From: Actinoallomurus sp963799975
GTDB taxonomy: Bacteria > Actinomycetota > Actinomycetes > Streptosporangiales > Streptosporangiaceae
DNA length: 64,000 nucleotides
Direction of reading: 5' to 3'
Assembly (NCBI GenBank): GCA_963799975.1
Contig: CAWCZF010000006.1
Location: 2,852,001-2,916,000 of the forward strand
In this document: one piece after another, positions 44,550 to 53,416 of the stretch
Numbering within the stretch: position 1 is the stretch's first letter
Layout of the letters: each line of letters starts with the position of its first letter
Program-made: the position numbers and the translations under genes
Notes under the pieces: generated by a model
Database searches by the model: none
Seen by the model: only the letters and a program-made list of their open reading frames with translations
What the model was told of the DNA's origin: nothing

Positions 44550-45578
44550 TCAGAACACCGGGATGATGTCCTCCGGGTCGATGTCGGAGACGTCCACGCC
44601 CTCGATGTCGAGCTCCGGGATGGCCGGGAAGGCGATGCCCCAGCGCTCGACGATGGCGCGTACGCGGGCCATGGCGACGCGCCAGTTCTCGGCCTGCTCG
44701 TCGAAGGTGAGGACGCCCAGGCCGGCGTCGCGCGCGTACGACATGAGCACGCGGTGGTTCGCCAGGAAGTACGGCGGCAGGTCCCAAAAGCCCGGCGGGG
44801 GCTCCCACAGGATCATCGAGAGGAAGACGAAGCCGGCCCGCAGCTGCTTGGTGATCAGTTCACGGGTGTCGTCGGTCAGGCCCGGCCATTCGTTCTCCAG
44901 GATGGTCATGCAGATCTGCAGGTGCCGCGACTCGTCGCGGCCGATGCGCTGGAACATCTCGCCGAAGACGGGGTGCTTGGTGCCCGAGGCCATGCCGCGG
45001 AACAGCGTCGAGGCGGCCATCTCCCCCATCATGAAGCTGGTGAACAGCACCGGGAGGGTGTAGCGGCCGACGGCGGTGTTGTAGCCGGTCCAGTAGCGGC
45101 CGCCGTTGTGGTAGAGCCAGCCGATGTTGTTGTGCGCCGCCTTCTCCAGGTCGGTCTTGGGCTCCCAGTCGAGCGGGCCGCCGGGCCACAACTTGGCGAT
45201 CGTCCGCTGGCAGCACTCCTCGTGGTTCATCTCGTCGCGCGTGATGGAGAAGAAGCACTTGCGTACCGGGTCCTCCTCGTGCTTCTCGAACGCGGAGATC
45301 GTGGCGCGCGCGAACACCGCGGGGCCGGACGCGTCGAAGTTGGCCAGCACGGAGAACCAGTACATGATCCCCAGCCGCTGCTCCACGGTGAAGTCCTCCG
45401 CGCGCAGGCCGTCCCAGGGCAGGTCGGCCGGGTTCCACACGACGAGCTTGGACTTCTCGTAGATCGCCGCGAGCTTCTCGGTCTCGACGTGCCACTCCAT
45501 CGGGTAGATGTTCGGCTGCGGGATCTCCGGCGCGGGCCAGAAGCCGCCCTCGGGGATCGTGAGCTTTCGGTCAGCCAT
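44550..45578 (-). CDS. Ferritin-like diiron protein of unknown substrate
   Basis: A 342-residue helical protein with two ExxH metal-binding pairs, E116-x2-H119 in RDEMNHEECC and E216-x2-H219 in RDESRHLQIC. Further acidic residues lie on neighbouring helices, as in the ferritin/ribonucleotide-reductase-like fold. The N-terminus is hydrophilic and there are no membrane segments. Such proteins act as oxygenases, desaturases or N-oxygenases; the substrate cannot be told here. The ATG at 45578 overlaps the end of an EamA exporter gene by eight bases, so the two form an operon. Confidence 0.8.
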   Translation of the reverse strand: MADRKLTIPEGGFWPAPEIPQPNIYPMEWHVETEKLAAIYEKSKLVVWNPADLPWDGLRAEDFTVEQRLGIMYWFSVLANFDASGPAVFARATISAFEKHEEDPVRKCFFSITRDEMNHEECCQRTIAKLWPGGPLDWEPKTDLEKAAHNNIGWLYHNGGRYWTGYNTAVGRYTLPVLFTSFMMGEMAASTLFRGMASGTKHPVFGEMFQRIGRDESRHLQICMTILENEWPGLTDDTRELITKQLRAGFVFLSMILWEPPPGFWDLPPYFLANHRVLMSYARDAGLGVLTFDEQAENWRVAMARVRAIVERWGIAFPAIPELDIEGVDVSDIDPEDIIPVF

Positions 45579-46566
45579 CCACCGCTCCTCGCCGTGCGAC
45601 CGTATCCTTCGATACCGCCCTTTGTGACACAGTACGTCGGATTGCGGTCGATGGTGTTATATCCCGCGAGATCCGTGCGCGCTGGGCCAGCAGAACGCAG
45701 ACCAGCACGCCGGCCGCGGCCACCAGCGTGCTCATCCCCGCGTGCTCGCCGAGGAACAGCCACGACCAGGTGAGAGTCATCAACGGCTGGGCGAGCTGCA
45801 CCTGGCCGGCCCGCGCGACGCCCGCCCTCGCCAGCCCCGCGTACCAGGCGAAGAACCCCAGGAACATCGACACGACCGTGAGGTAGGCCAGGCCCGCCGC
45901 CGCGACGACGCTCCAGTGCGCCGGCTCGGCGAACGCCAGTACGGCCGTCGCCGGGACGGTGAGCGGTGCGACGAGGACCAGCGCCCAGCAGATCACCGCG
46001 CGGCCCGGCATCTCGCGGGCGAGCCGGCCGCCCTCGGCGTACCCGAGCCCGGCGGTCGCCAGCGCGCCGAACAGCAGGACGTCGGCGAAGGAGAAGCGGC
46101 CGATCCCGTCGCGCAGCGTGAAGGCGGCGATGCACGCCGCGCCGGCCAGGCTCGCCGCCCAGAAGACCCACGACGGCCGCTCCCCCGCTCGCACGACCGC
46201 GAACGCCGCCGTCGCGACCGGCAGCAGCCCGACCACCACGGCGGCGTGCGAGGTGGAGGCGCCATGGCCGAGCGCCAGCGTGGACAGGATCGGGAAGCCG
46301 AAGATGACGCCGCACGCGACGACGCCGAGAGAGATCCACTGCGCGCCGCGCGGGCGTGCCGCGCGTGTCAGGCGAAGCGCGGCCGCCGCGAGCACCGCGG
46401 CCGCGGCGGCACGGCCGACGCCGATGGTGTACGGGCCGAAGCCGCGCAGCGCGAACGCGGTGGCCGGCATTGTGAAGGAGAAGGCGAGTACGCCGAGCGC
46501 GGCGGCGCCGAACCCGGCCGGCAGCGCTATCGGTTTGGTGACAGTAGCGTTATCCTTATCCGTCAT
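45571..46566 (-). CDS. EamA/DMT family transporter
   Basis: A 331-residue drug/metabolite exporter with ten hydrophobic helices in two EamA repeats and a basic C-terminal tail. The ATG at 46566 (MTDKDNATVTKP) shares the tetranucleotide CATG with the start of the divergent MocR regulator. TATCGT lies five bases upstream, so the message is probably leaderless. The gene overlaps the following diiron gene by eight bases. Control by the divergent MocR protein is likely, as is common for EamA exporters. Cargo is unknown; an amino-acid- or amine-like compound would fit a PLP-sensing regulator. Confidence 0.88.
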   Translation of the reverse strand: MTDKDNATVTKPIALPAGFGAAALGVLAFSFTMPATAFALRGFGPYTIGVGRAAAAAVLAAAALRLTRAARPRGAQWISLGVVACGVIFGFPILSTLALGHGASTSHAAVVVGLLPVATAAFAVVRAGERPSWVFWAASLAGAACIAAFTLRDGIGRFSFADVLLFGALATAGLGYAEGGRLAREMPGRAVICWALVLVAPLTVPATAVLAFAEPAHWSVVAAAGLAYLTVVSMFLGFFAWYAGLARAGVARAGQVQLAQPLMTLTWSWLFLGEHAGMSTLVAAAGVLVCVLLAQRARISRDITPSTAIRRTVSQRAVSKDTVARRGAVDG

Positions 46567-46577
46567 GGACCACGATA
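46551..46577. promoter_or_regulatory. Overlapping divergent leaderless promoters
   Basis: The starts of the EamA (minus) and MocR (plus) genes overlap on CATG at 46564-46567. On the plus strand TATCCT at 46551-46556 lies eight bases before the MocR ATG. On the minus strand TATCGT (46577-46572) lies five bases before the EamA ATG. Each -10 therefore lies inside the other gene's coding sequence. A TTATCC direct repeat at 46550-46555 and 46556-46561 could be a MocR operator. Confidence 0.5.
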
Positions 46578-47962
46578 GCAGTATCTCCACCCTCGCCGCC
46601 GAACTGCGCGGCGCGGTGGCGACGCTGCGCCCCGGCGACCGGCTGCCCTCCAGCCGCGAGCTGACCACGCGCCACCAGGTCAGCCCGGTCACCGTCTCCC
46701 GTGCGATCGGGCTGCTCAGCGCGGAGGGACTGGTCATCACCCGGCCCGGCAGCGGCACCTACGTCGCCGAGCGCGCCCGCGCCGGGCCGCCGGGCGACCT
46801 CGCCTCCGCCTGGCAGGCCGTGCCGCTGGCCGACCGCACGATCGACTCGTCCGGCGTCGTGGAGATGCTGTCCCCGCCGCCCGACGGGGTGATCGCGCTG
46901 AGCGGCGGCTACCTCGCGCCGGAGCTACAGCCCGTACGCGCACTGGCCACCGCGGCGGCGCGCGCCGTACGCCGGCCGGGCGCGTGGGACCGGCCGCCGC
47001 TCTATGGCCTGCGCGGCCTGCGCGAGTGGTTCGCGCGCACGGCCGGCGGCGACCTGACCGCGGCGGACGTGACGATCACCGGGGGCGGGCAGGCGGCGGT
47101 GACGCTCGCACTGCGCGCGCTGCTGCCGCCGGGCGCGCCGCTGCTGGTCGAGTCGCCCACCTATCCGGGCGCGGTGGACTCCGCGCGTGCCGCCGGGCTG
47201 CGGCCCGTGCCGGTGCCGGTCGACCACGACGGGCTGCGCACGGATCTGCTCGCCGACGCGTTCGCCGCCTCCGGCGCACGCGCGGTGTACTGCCAGCCCA
47301 CCTTCCACAACCCCACCGGCGCCGTGCTGTCGGCCGCGCGCCGCGCGCAGGTGCTCGACGTCGCGCGCGCCGCGGGGGCGTTCGTCATCGAGGACGACTT
47401 CGCGCGGCATCTAGGGATCGGGACGCCTCCGCCTCCGCTGGTCGCGGCCGACCGCGAGGGCCGGGTCGTGCACATCGCCTCGCTCACGAAGGCGACCGCG
47501 CCGAGCATGCGCATCGCGGCCGTGGCCGCGCGCGGCCCGGTCGCGACGCGGATCCGCGCGACGCAACTGGTCGACTCCTTCTTCGTCGCGCGGCCGCTCC
47601 AGGAGGCCGCGCTGGAGCTGGTCGGCTCGCCCGCCTGGCCGCGGCACCTTCGCGCGGTCGGCGAGGCGCTGCGGCGGCGGCGTGACGCGCTGGCGGCGGC
47701 ACTGGAGGCGGCCGGCGGGCCACGGCCGTCGCTGCTGCCCCGCGGCGGACTGCATCTGTGGGCCGCGCTGCCGCACGGCGCCGACGACGTCGCGGCCGCC
47801 GAGGCGGCGCTGCGAGCCGGCGTGCTGGTCGGCGCGGGACGCCGCTACTTCCCCGCCGAACCGGCCGGGCCGCGGCTGCGGCTCAGCTACGGGTCGGCGG
47901 CCGGGGAGGCCGAGCTCGCCGACGGCGCCGCGCGCCTGGCACGCGCGCTCGCCGGGGACTGA
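46565..47962 (+). CDS. MocR family (GntR-HTH/aminotransferase) transcriptional regulator
   Basis: A 465-residue fusion of a GntR winged helix (about 5-70: LPSSRELTTRHQVSPVTVSR, GLVITRPGSGTYVAE) and a fold-type I aminotransferase domain. The PLP-binding lysine is in SLTKATAPSMRIA, and the cofactor Asp/Asn contacts lie in CQPTFHNPTGAV and VIEDDFARHL. Such proteins use PLP as a ligand sensor, not as an enzyme. Divergent from the EamA-diiron operon, sharing its start region, so that operon is the probable target. Confidence 0.92.
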   Translation: MDHDSSISTLAAELRGAVATLRPGDRLPSSRELTTRHQVSPVTVSRAIGLLSAEGLVITRPGSGTYVAERARAGPPGDLASAWQAVPLADRTIDSSGVVEMLSPPPDGVIALSGGYLAPELQPVRALATAAARAVRRPGAWDRPPLYGLRGLREWFARTAGGDLTAADVTITGGGQAAVTLALRALLPPGAPLLVESPTYPGAVDSARAAGLRPVPVPVDHDGLRTDLLADAFAASGARAVYCQPTFHNPTGAVLSAARRAQVLDVARAAGAFVIEDDFARHLGIGTPPPPLVAADREGRVVHIASLTKATAPSMRIAAVAARGPVATRIRATQLVDSFFVARPLQEAALELVGSPAWPRHLRAVGEALRRRRDALAAALEAAGGPRPSLLPRGGLHLWAALPHGADDVAAAEAALRAGVLVGAGRRYFPAEPAGPRLRLSYGSAAGEAELADGAARLARALAGD

Positions 47963-48086
47963 CCGCCGCGGCGCCGGCGGGCGCGCGCCGTTTCCCGGGG
48001 CGGTACGGTTTCGCGATCACCGAAAATGTCGAAGAGACGAGCGCCGGGCACGTGACGTGCGAGGTCCGCTACGAACGGAATGTCCG

Positions 48087-48623
48087 TTGAGTGTTGTAGG
48101 GGTACGCCCCGCCTATCCGGGTGACGTCGACGCCGTCGCCGACATCCAGGTACGCGCCTGGCGCGCCGGCTACGGCGCCATCCTGCCGGCGCCGGTGCTG
48201 GCCGAGATGACGAGCGCGGAGGCGCTCGTGCTGTGGCGCGAGCGCTGGGCCGAGGCGGTGGCCGCGCCGCCGAGCCCGCGGCACCGGCTGCTGGTCGCCG
48301 TCGACGAGGGCGTCATCACCGGCTTCGCGGCGCACGGCCCGCCCGATGACCCCGACCAGGACGCCGCGACGGCCGGCGAGCTCCTCACGCTTTTGGTGGA
48401 CCCGCCGCGCCAGCGCGCCGGCCACGGCAGCCGCCTGCTCGCGGCGACCGTCGACCACCTGCGCGAAGACGGCTGCCTGACCGCCGTCACCTGGGTGTTC
48501 GCGGCCGACGACGTGCTGCGGGCGTTCTTGTCCTCGGCCGGCTGGGCGCCGGACGGCGCGCACAGTAAGGGCGATGTGGGCGAACCGGTGGCCATGGTCC
48601 GCCTGCACACCGCCATCGGCTGA
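48087..48623 (+). CDS. GNAT family N-acetyltransferase
   Basis: A 178-residue acetyltransferase (VRPAYPGDVDAVADIQVRAWRAGYGAI opening; acetyl-CoA loop PPRQRAGHGSRLL). The start is uncertain: TTG at 48087 is the best-placed codon, with ACGGAA upstream. No ATG or GTG is available without a long low-quality extension. The substrate is unknown. It is convergent with ung, five bases apart. Confidence 0.82.
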   Translation: MSVVGVRPAYPGDVDAVADIQVRAWRAGYGAILPAPVLAEMTSAEALVLWRERWAEAVAAPPSPRHRLLVAVDEGVITGFAAHGPPDDPDQDAATAGELLTLLVDPPRQRAGHGSRLLAATVDHLREDGCLTAVTWVFAADDVLRAFLSSAGWAPDGAHSKGDVGEPVAMVRLHTAIG

Positions 48624-48628
48624 GGCGA

Positions 48629-49321
48629 TCAGAAGATCTTCTGGTCGAGGCTCCAGTCGACCTCGGGGCGGCCCGCGTCGGCCAGTGCCTTGTTGACCCC
48701 GCTGAACGGGCGGCTGCCGAGGAAGCCGCGCGGGTTCATCGGGCTCGGGTGGCCGGCCTCCAGCACGACGTGGCGCGCGCCGGTGACCAGGTCGCGCTTC
48801 TTGCGCGCGTACGAGCCCCACAGCACGAACACGACGCGCTCCTCGCGGGCGTTCAGCGCGCGGATGACCGCGTCGGTGAACTCCTCCCAGCCCCGTCCCG
48901 CGTGCGAGCCCGCCTTGCCCGCGCGTACGGTCAGGACCGCGTTGAGCAGCAGCACCCCGCGCCGCGCCCAGGGGGTCAGGTCGCCGCCGGCGGGCATGGG
49001 GACGCCGAGGTCCTCGCGCAGCTCCTTGAAGACGTTGCGCAGCGACGGCGGCACCCGCACGCCCTCGCGCACGCTGAAGCTCAGCCCATGCGCCTGGCCG
49101 GCCCCGTGGTAGGGGTCCTGGCCCAGGATGAGCACCCGCGTCTCGTCCGGCGCGCACAGCCGGAAGGCGTTGAACAGGTCGGCACGCTCCGGGTAGACCG
49201 TGTGCTCGGCGTACTCGGCGGCCACGAACTCCCCGAGGCGTCGCGTCGCGTCCGGGTCGAGCAGCGGCTCGATGAGTGCGCGCCACGCATCGGGCAGCGG
49301 CTCCAGAAGATCGAAGGACAT
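48629..49321 (-). CDS. ung: Uracil-DNA glycosylase, family 1
   Basis: Ung removes uracil from DNA. The 230-residue protein has the catalytic Asp in LILGQDPYHGAGQAHGLSF, the FKEL helix, the VLLLNAVLTV strand and the leucine-loop GHPSPMN (most relatives read HPSPLS). The ATG at 49321 gives the usual length. It is convergent with the acetyltransferase gene and next to a MarR/MFS pair with which it has no obvious link. Confidence 0.95.
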   Translation of the reverse strand: MSFDLLEPLPDAWRALIEPLLDPDATRRLGEFVAAEYAEHTVYPERADLFNAFRLCAPDETRVLILGQDPYHGAGQAHGLSFSVREGVRVPPSLRNVFKELREDLGVPMPAGGDLTPWARRGVLLLNAVLTVRAGKAGSHAGRGWEEFTDAVIRALNAREERVVFVLWGSYARKKRDLVTGARHVVLEAGHPSPMNPRGFLGSRPFSGVNKALADAGRPEVDWSLDQKIF

Positions 49322-49356
49322 GGCCCGAAACTAACAGCGCGCGGCGGCGCCCGGTC

Positions 49357-49863
49357 TCAGAACGACCCAGGGCGCCCGATCGCGCCCTCGGCGTCGTCGG
49401 CTTCGTCCTGGAACCGTGCCACGGTGTCGAGGAGGAACCGGCGTACGGCCGCCTCGTCGGCGGCGGCGAGATGGTCGAGCATCGGTTCGAGCCGCCGGTC
49501 GGCCTCTTCCTGCACCTGCCGCAGGTGACGCCGCCCGGACTCGGTGAGCGCCAGGCGCATGAGGCGGCGGTCGGACGTGTCGCGGCGCCGTTCGACCCAG
49601 CCTGACCGGGCGAGATTGTCGACCGTGTGGTTGAGCGTCGAGGGCGCGACGCCGCAGCGCCGTGCCAGCTCGCGCTGCGACAGCGCGGAACCGTGTTCGA
49701 GGTAGGCGAGCACCGCCAGGCCGTGCGGCGTGAGGCCGTAGCCGCCCATGAACCGCTGCCAGCGGAGGGAGACGACGTGCCCGGCCACCGCCAGCAGACG
49801 GGAGAGTGACATGCGTTCGGGATCGGCCGCTGAGTCGTGCACGAAGACATTCTCCGTGCTCAC
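49357..49863 (-). CDS. MarR family transcriptional regulator
   Basis: A 168-residue winged-helix regulator: LTPHGLAVLAYLEHGSALSQREL, then the recognition helix VAPSTLNHTVDNLARSGWVERRRD and the beta wing TSDRRLMRLALTESG. The GTG at 49863 is used because conserved sequence starts soon after it; a GTG eight codons upstream is an alternative. It is divergent from a 14-helix MFS efflux gene 113 bp away, the standard layout for a drug-responsive repressor and its pump. Confidence 0.88.
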   Translation of the reverse strand: MSTENVFVHDSAADPERMSLSRLLAVAGHVVSLRWQRFMGGYGLTPHGLAVLAYLEHGSALSQRELARRCGVAPSTLNHTVDNLARSGWVERRRDTSDRRLMRLALTESGRRHLRQVQEEADRRLEPMLDHLAAADEAAVRRFLLDTVARFQDEADDAEGAIGRPGSF

Positions 49864-49976
49864 GGCCCGCCAGACCAGGGGACCCACCCGGAGAGGGATG
49901 CCGCGTGGCCCGGGGTATGTTGAGGGCGAACCGTTCCAGCGGCGGACCGCCGCCCCTACCGAGCAGATCTCACTCC

Positions 49977-51602
49977 ATGACCCTTAGCGCGGCTCCGGCC
50001 GTTTCCGCACCCGACCTCGGCACTCCCGTACGCCGGCGATGGCTGGGCATGGTGGTGATCGGCCTCGGCGTGTCACTGATCATCGTGGACGCCACGATCG
50101 TCAACGTCATGCTGCCCCGCGTGGTCGCCGACCTGCGCCTGACCACGGCCGACGCGGAATGGCTCACCTCGATCTACGCGCTCGCGTTCGCGGCGCTGCT
50201 GATCCCGTTCGGGATGGCCGGCGACGCGTACGGGCGGCGCCGGATGTTCGTGCTCGGCACCGCGGTCTTCGTCGCGGCGAGCCTGCTCGCGGCCGTCTCC
50301 GGAAACGGTGCCGCGCTCATCGGCGCGCGACTGCTCCAGGGCGCGGGAGCGTCGATGATCCTGCCCGCCACGCTCTCCACGGTCACCGCCGTGTTCCGCG
50401 GCCGCGACCGCGCGGTCGCGTTCGGCATCTGGGGATCGCTCATCGGCGGCATGGCCGCGCTCGGGCCGCTCGTCGGCGGCTGGCTCGCCACCTCCTACGG
50501 CTGGCGCTGGGCGTTCGTGGTCAACCTGCCGCTCGGCGCGCTGGTGATCGCGGGCGCGCTGCTGCTGGTCCCGGAGACCCGCGACCGCGCGGCCCGGCGC
50601 GGCGTCGACTGGCCCGGCGGGCTGCTCAGCGCGGCCGGACTCGGCGGTGTGGTGTTCGCGCTGGTCGAGGGACAGCGGTACGGCTGGTGGCGGCCCACGC
50701 GGCCGTTCTCGGCCGGGCCGGTGCACTGGCACCTGCCGGTCTCTCCGGTGCCCGTCACGCTGGCCGCCGGCGCGGCGGCGCTGTGCGCCCTCCTCGCGGT
50801 CGAGAAGGCGCGCGCCGCGGCGGGACGCCCGGTCGTCCTGGACCTGGAGCTGTTCCGCATCCCGGGGTTCGGGCGCGGCAACGCGGCCGCCTCCCTCATC
50901 AGCGTGGGCGAGCTGGGGCTGCTGTTCACGCTGCCGCTGTTCCTGCAGGACGTGCACGGCGACTCGCCGCTCCAGGTGAGCGTCGCGATCCTGCCGCTCG
51001 CCCTGGGCACCCTGCTGACCGGCGGCCTCTCGTCGCGGCTGTCGCGGCGTCTCGGCGCGCTACGGATGCTGCGGTACGGCATGGCACTGGAGATCGTCGC
51101 GGTGCTGCTCATCGGGTTCACGACCCGCGCCGACACGTCGGGGTACGCGCTGGCGCCCTGGATGCTCCTCTACGGCGTCGGGCTGGGGCTGACGACGGCG
51201 CAGCTCACGAGCATCATCCTGCGCGACGTTCCGCCGGCGCGCGCGGGCCTGGCCGCCGGCACCCAGTCGACCGCGCGGCAGATCGGGTCGGCGGTGGGCA
51301 TCGCGCTGATCGGCGGTGTGTTCGCGGTCAGCCTGAGCCACGTCATGACCGAGCGGCTGCCAGGCGACACGGGCACCGGGCGGGGCGCGGCGTACGCCGC
51401 GCGGCTGCGCGACACGGCCGGGACGTTCGCCCGCGACCTGCGGCACGGCGACCCTCGCGTCGCGCGCGCCGCCGACGAGAGCCTCGCCGTCGCGACCGAC
51501 CGGGCCGCGTTCGCCACCGCCGGGCTGCTGGGCATCGGCTTCGCGCTGACCCTGGGCCTGCGTCAGCCGCCGGAGAGCCGTCCGGCAGAATCTCGGGCAT
51601 GA
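49977..51602 (+). CDS. MFS transporter, DHA2 (14-helix) drug-efflux type
   Basis: A 541-residue proton-driven exporter with 14 hydrophobic segments. Motif D1 and the antiporter motif are visible (LIIVDATIVNVMLP; GDAYGRRRMF; GAGASMILPATLS). The start at 49977 has only weak ribosome-binding sequence; a longer frame upstream overlaps the divergent marR. Probably repressed by that MarR. menA begins 25 bases after its stop. Confidence 0.9.
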   Translation: MTLSAAPAVSAPDLGTPVRRRWLGMVVIGLGVSLIIVDATIVNVMLPRVVADLRLTTADAEWLTSIYALAFAALLIPFGMAGDAYGRRRMFVLGTAVFVAASLLAAVSGNGAALIGARLLQGAGASMILPATLSTVTAVFRGRDRAVAFGIWGSLIGGMAALGPLVGGWLATSYGWRWAFVVNLPLGALVIAGALLLVPETRDRAARRGVDWPGGLLSAAGLGGVVFALVEGQRYGWWRPTRPFSAGPVHWHLPVSPVPVTLAAGAAALCALLAVEKARAAAGRPVVLDLELFRIPGFGRGNAAASLISVGELGLLFTLPLFLQDVHGDSPLQVSVAILPLALGTLLTGGLSSRLSRRLGALRMLRYGMALEIVAVLLIGFTTRADTSGYALAPWMLLYGVGLGLTTAQLTSIILRDVPPARAGLAAGTQSTARQIGSAVGIALIGGVFAVSLSHVMTERLPGDTGTGRGAAYAARLRDTAGTFARDLRHGDPRVARAADESLAVATDRAAFATAGLLGIGFALTLGLRQPPESRPAESRA

Positions 51603-51627
51603 TCTTTCACGCCGTACGGGCGCGGTA

Positions 51628-52494
51628 GTGGCCTCTCTCCCCCAGTGGGTCGCCGGGGCACGGCCTCGTACGCTGCCCAGCTCGATCGTCCCCGTCGTGG
51701 TCGGCACCGGCCTCGCGATCGGCTTCGGCCACGCGATCTGGTGGCGGGCCGCCGTCGCGCTGCTCGTGTCCATGCTGCTCCAGGTCGGCGTCAACTTCGC
51801 CAACGACTACAGCGACGGCGTACGCGGCACGGACGAGGTGCGTGTCGGGCCGATGCGGCTCGTGGCCGCCAAGGCCGCCTCGCCGCGCCAGGTGCTCGCG
51901 GCGGCGCTGCTCTGCTTCCTGCTGGCGGCGGCCTGCGGCCTCGCACTCGTGGTGGTTACCTCGTGGTGGGTGCTGCTGGTCGGTGCCGCGGCGATAGCGG
52001 CGGGGTGGTTCTACACGGGCGGCTCGCGGCCGTACGGCTACCGTGCGCTCGGCGAGATCTCGGTGTTCGTGTTCTTCGGCGTCGTGTCGGTGGTCGGCAC
52101 CGCGTACGTGCAGCTCGAAACGCTGCCATGGGCGGTGTGGGTGGCCGCGGTGCCGGTCGGCCTGCTCTCGTGCGCGATGCTGGTGGTGAACAACCTGCGG
52201 GACATCCCGACCGACCGCGAGGCCGGCAAGCGCACGCTGGCGGTCGTGCTGGGCGACGGCCGTACGCGCCTGCTGTACTCGGGGTGCGCGGTGGCGGCGT
52301 TCTGCTGCGTCCCGGTGGTCGCCGCGGCGCGCCCGTGGGCGATGCTCGCGCTGCCGGCGGCGCTGTGGGCGATCTCCCCGGTACGGCGCGTCCTGCGCGG
52401 CGCGAGCGGCCCGGAGCTGATCGGGGTCCTGGGCGAGACCGGCCGGCTCCAGATCGTCTTCGGCGCCCTGCTCGCCGTCGGGCTCGCCCTCTGA
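51628..52494 (+). CDS. menA: 1,4-dihydroxy-2-naphthoate polyprenyltransferase
   Basis: MenA attaches the isoprenoid chain to dihydroxynaphthoate in menaquinone synthesis. The 288-residue membrane protein has the two Asp-rich motifs, NFANDYSDGVRGTD and NNLRDIPTDREAGK, and eight or nine helices. The GTG at 51628 fits the family start (MASLPQWVAGARPRTLPSS). No other men gene is in the window. The adjacent MFS gene is probably an unrelated insertion. Confidence 0.95.
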   Translation: MASLPQWVAGARPRTLPSSIVPVVVGTGLAIGFGHAIWWRAAVALLVSMLLQVGVNFANDYSDGVRGTDEVRVGPMRLVAAKAASPRQVLAAALLCFLLAAACGLALVVVTSWWVLLVGAAAIAAGWFYTGGSRPYGYRALGEISVFVFFGVVSVVGTAYVQLETLPWAVWVAAVPVGLLSCAMLVVNNLRDIPTDREAGKRTLAVVLGDGRTRLLYSGCAVAAFCCVPVVAAARPWAMLALPAALWAISPVRRVLRGASGPELIGVLGETGRLQIVFGALLAVGLAL

Positions 52495-52512
52495 CCCCTC
52501 GGGGGATGCGGG

Positions 52513-53247
52513 TCAGCCGGCGAGGCGTGCGGCCAGGTCGGCGACCAGGTCGTGCACCGACTCCCCCTGGCCGTACTGGAGGTAGCGCCGCACGCGGCCG
52601 AGCGTGTTGACACGCGAGCCCAGGCCGAGGCCCGCGCGCAGGTGCAGCGGCCCGGAGCGGCCGGGCGGTCCCAGCCACCAGACCGCCTCGCGCGTGTGCC
52701 GTCGCAGCACCTCGCCCGCGTACGCCCCGGCCAGCACGACCAGGTCGCCGTCGGTGAACCGCTCGTCCGGGTCGCCGGGCGCCAGGCCGTGCGCGCGGCG
52801 GCACTCCTCCAGCGCGTCGTCGAGCAGGATCAGGGACTCGATCGTGCCGTCGAGGCCGTTGTCGGCGGCGAACCGGCCGGCGTTCGCGGCCTGCAGGGAG
52901 TTCAGGTCGGGCGAGCCGTCGTGGAGGTTCGGATAGCGGGGGCGGCGGCCCGCGGCCGGGCGCGGACCGGCCGCGCCGGCCATCATCGCGGCCACGTCGC
53001 GGTCGCGCAGGAACTCCAGCACGCTCGACGGCGGCTCGCCGCCACTGTGCAGGAGGACGGTCGAGCGATGGCCCTGGCCGCCGAGGGAGTCCGCGTACGC
53101 GCGTACCTCGGCCAGTTTCACCAGGAGCTGCACGTACTCGAGCGCCTCACGCTCCGGCGCCCAGTCCTCGCTCAGGATCCACAGGCCCTGGTCGCCACCG
53201 GGCTCTCCCGTGACGAGGTCGACGGTGTCCAGATCGGCGAGACCCAC
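52513..53247 (-). CDS. Hypothetical protein
   Basis: A 244-residue soluble protein of unrecognised family. GTG at 53247 (MGLADLDTVDLVTGEPGGDQ) has GGAG eight bases upstream and is preferred to a GTG ten codons earlier. Recognisable stretches are DNGLDGTIESLILLDDALEE and FTDGDLVVLAGAYAGEVLRR. The latter resembles the helical core of actinobacterial DUF proteins linked to type VII or immunity loci, but the match is too weak to name. It is convergent with menA and divergent from an MFS gene. Confidence 0.75.
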   Translation of the reverse strand: MGLADLDTVDLVTGEPGGDQGLWILSEDWAPEREALEYVQLLVKLAEVRAYADSLGGQGHRSTVLLHSGGEPPSSVLEFLRDRDVAAMMAGAAGPRPAAGRRPRYPNLHDGSPDLNSLQAANAGRFAADNGLDGTIESLILLDDALEECRRAHGLAPGDPDERFTDGDLVVLAGAYAGEVLRRHTREAVWWLGPPGRSGPLHLRAGLGLGSRVNTLGRVRRYLQYGQGESVHDLVADLAARLAG

Positions 53248-53416
53248 AGGATGAACTCCATAAAGGGGAAGTTTCACTAGCGGCGAGCATTCTTCCGCTC
53301 CCGCGGATCCGCGCGCATCGCGACCCGCCGTCAGAGTGCGAACGCACTGGCCGCCTTTGCGGCGATATACTTCTTAAACAGAACTATTTCCGACTTCACC
53401 AGGGGGATATCCGCAG

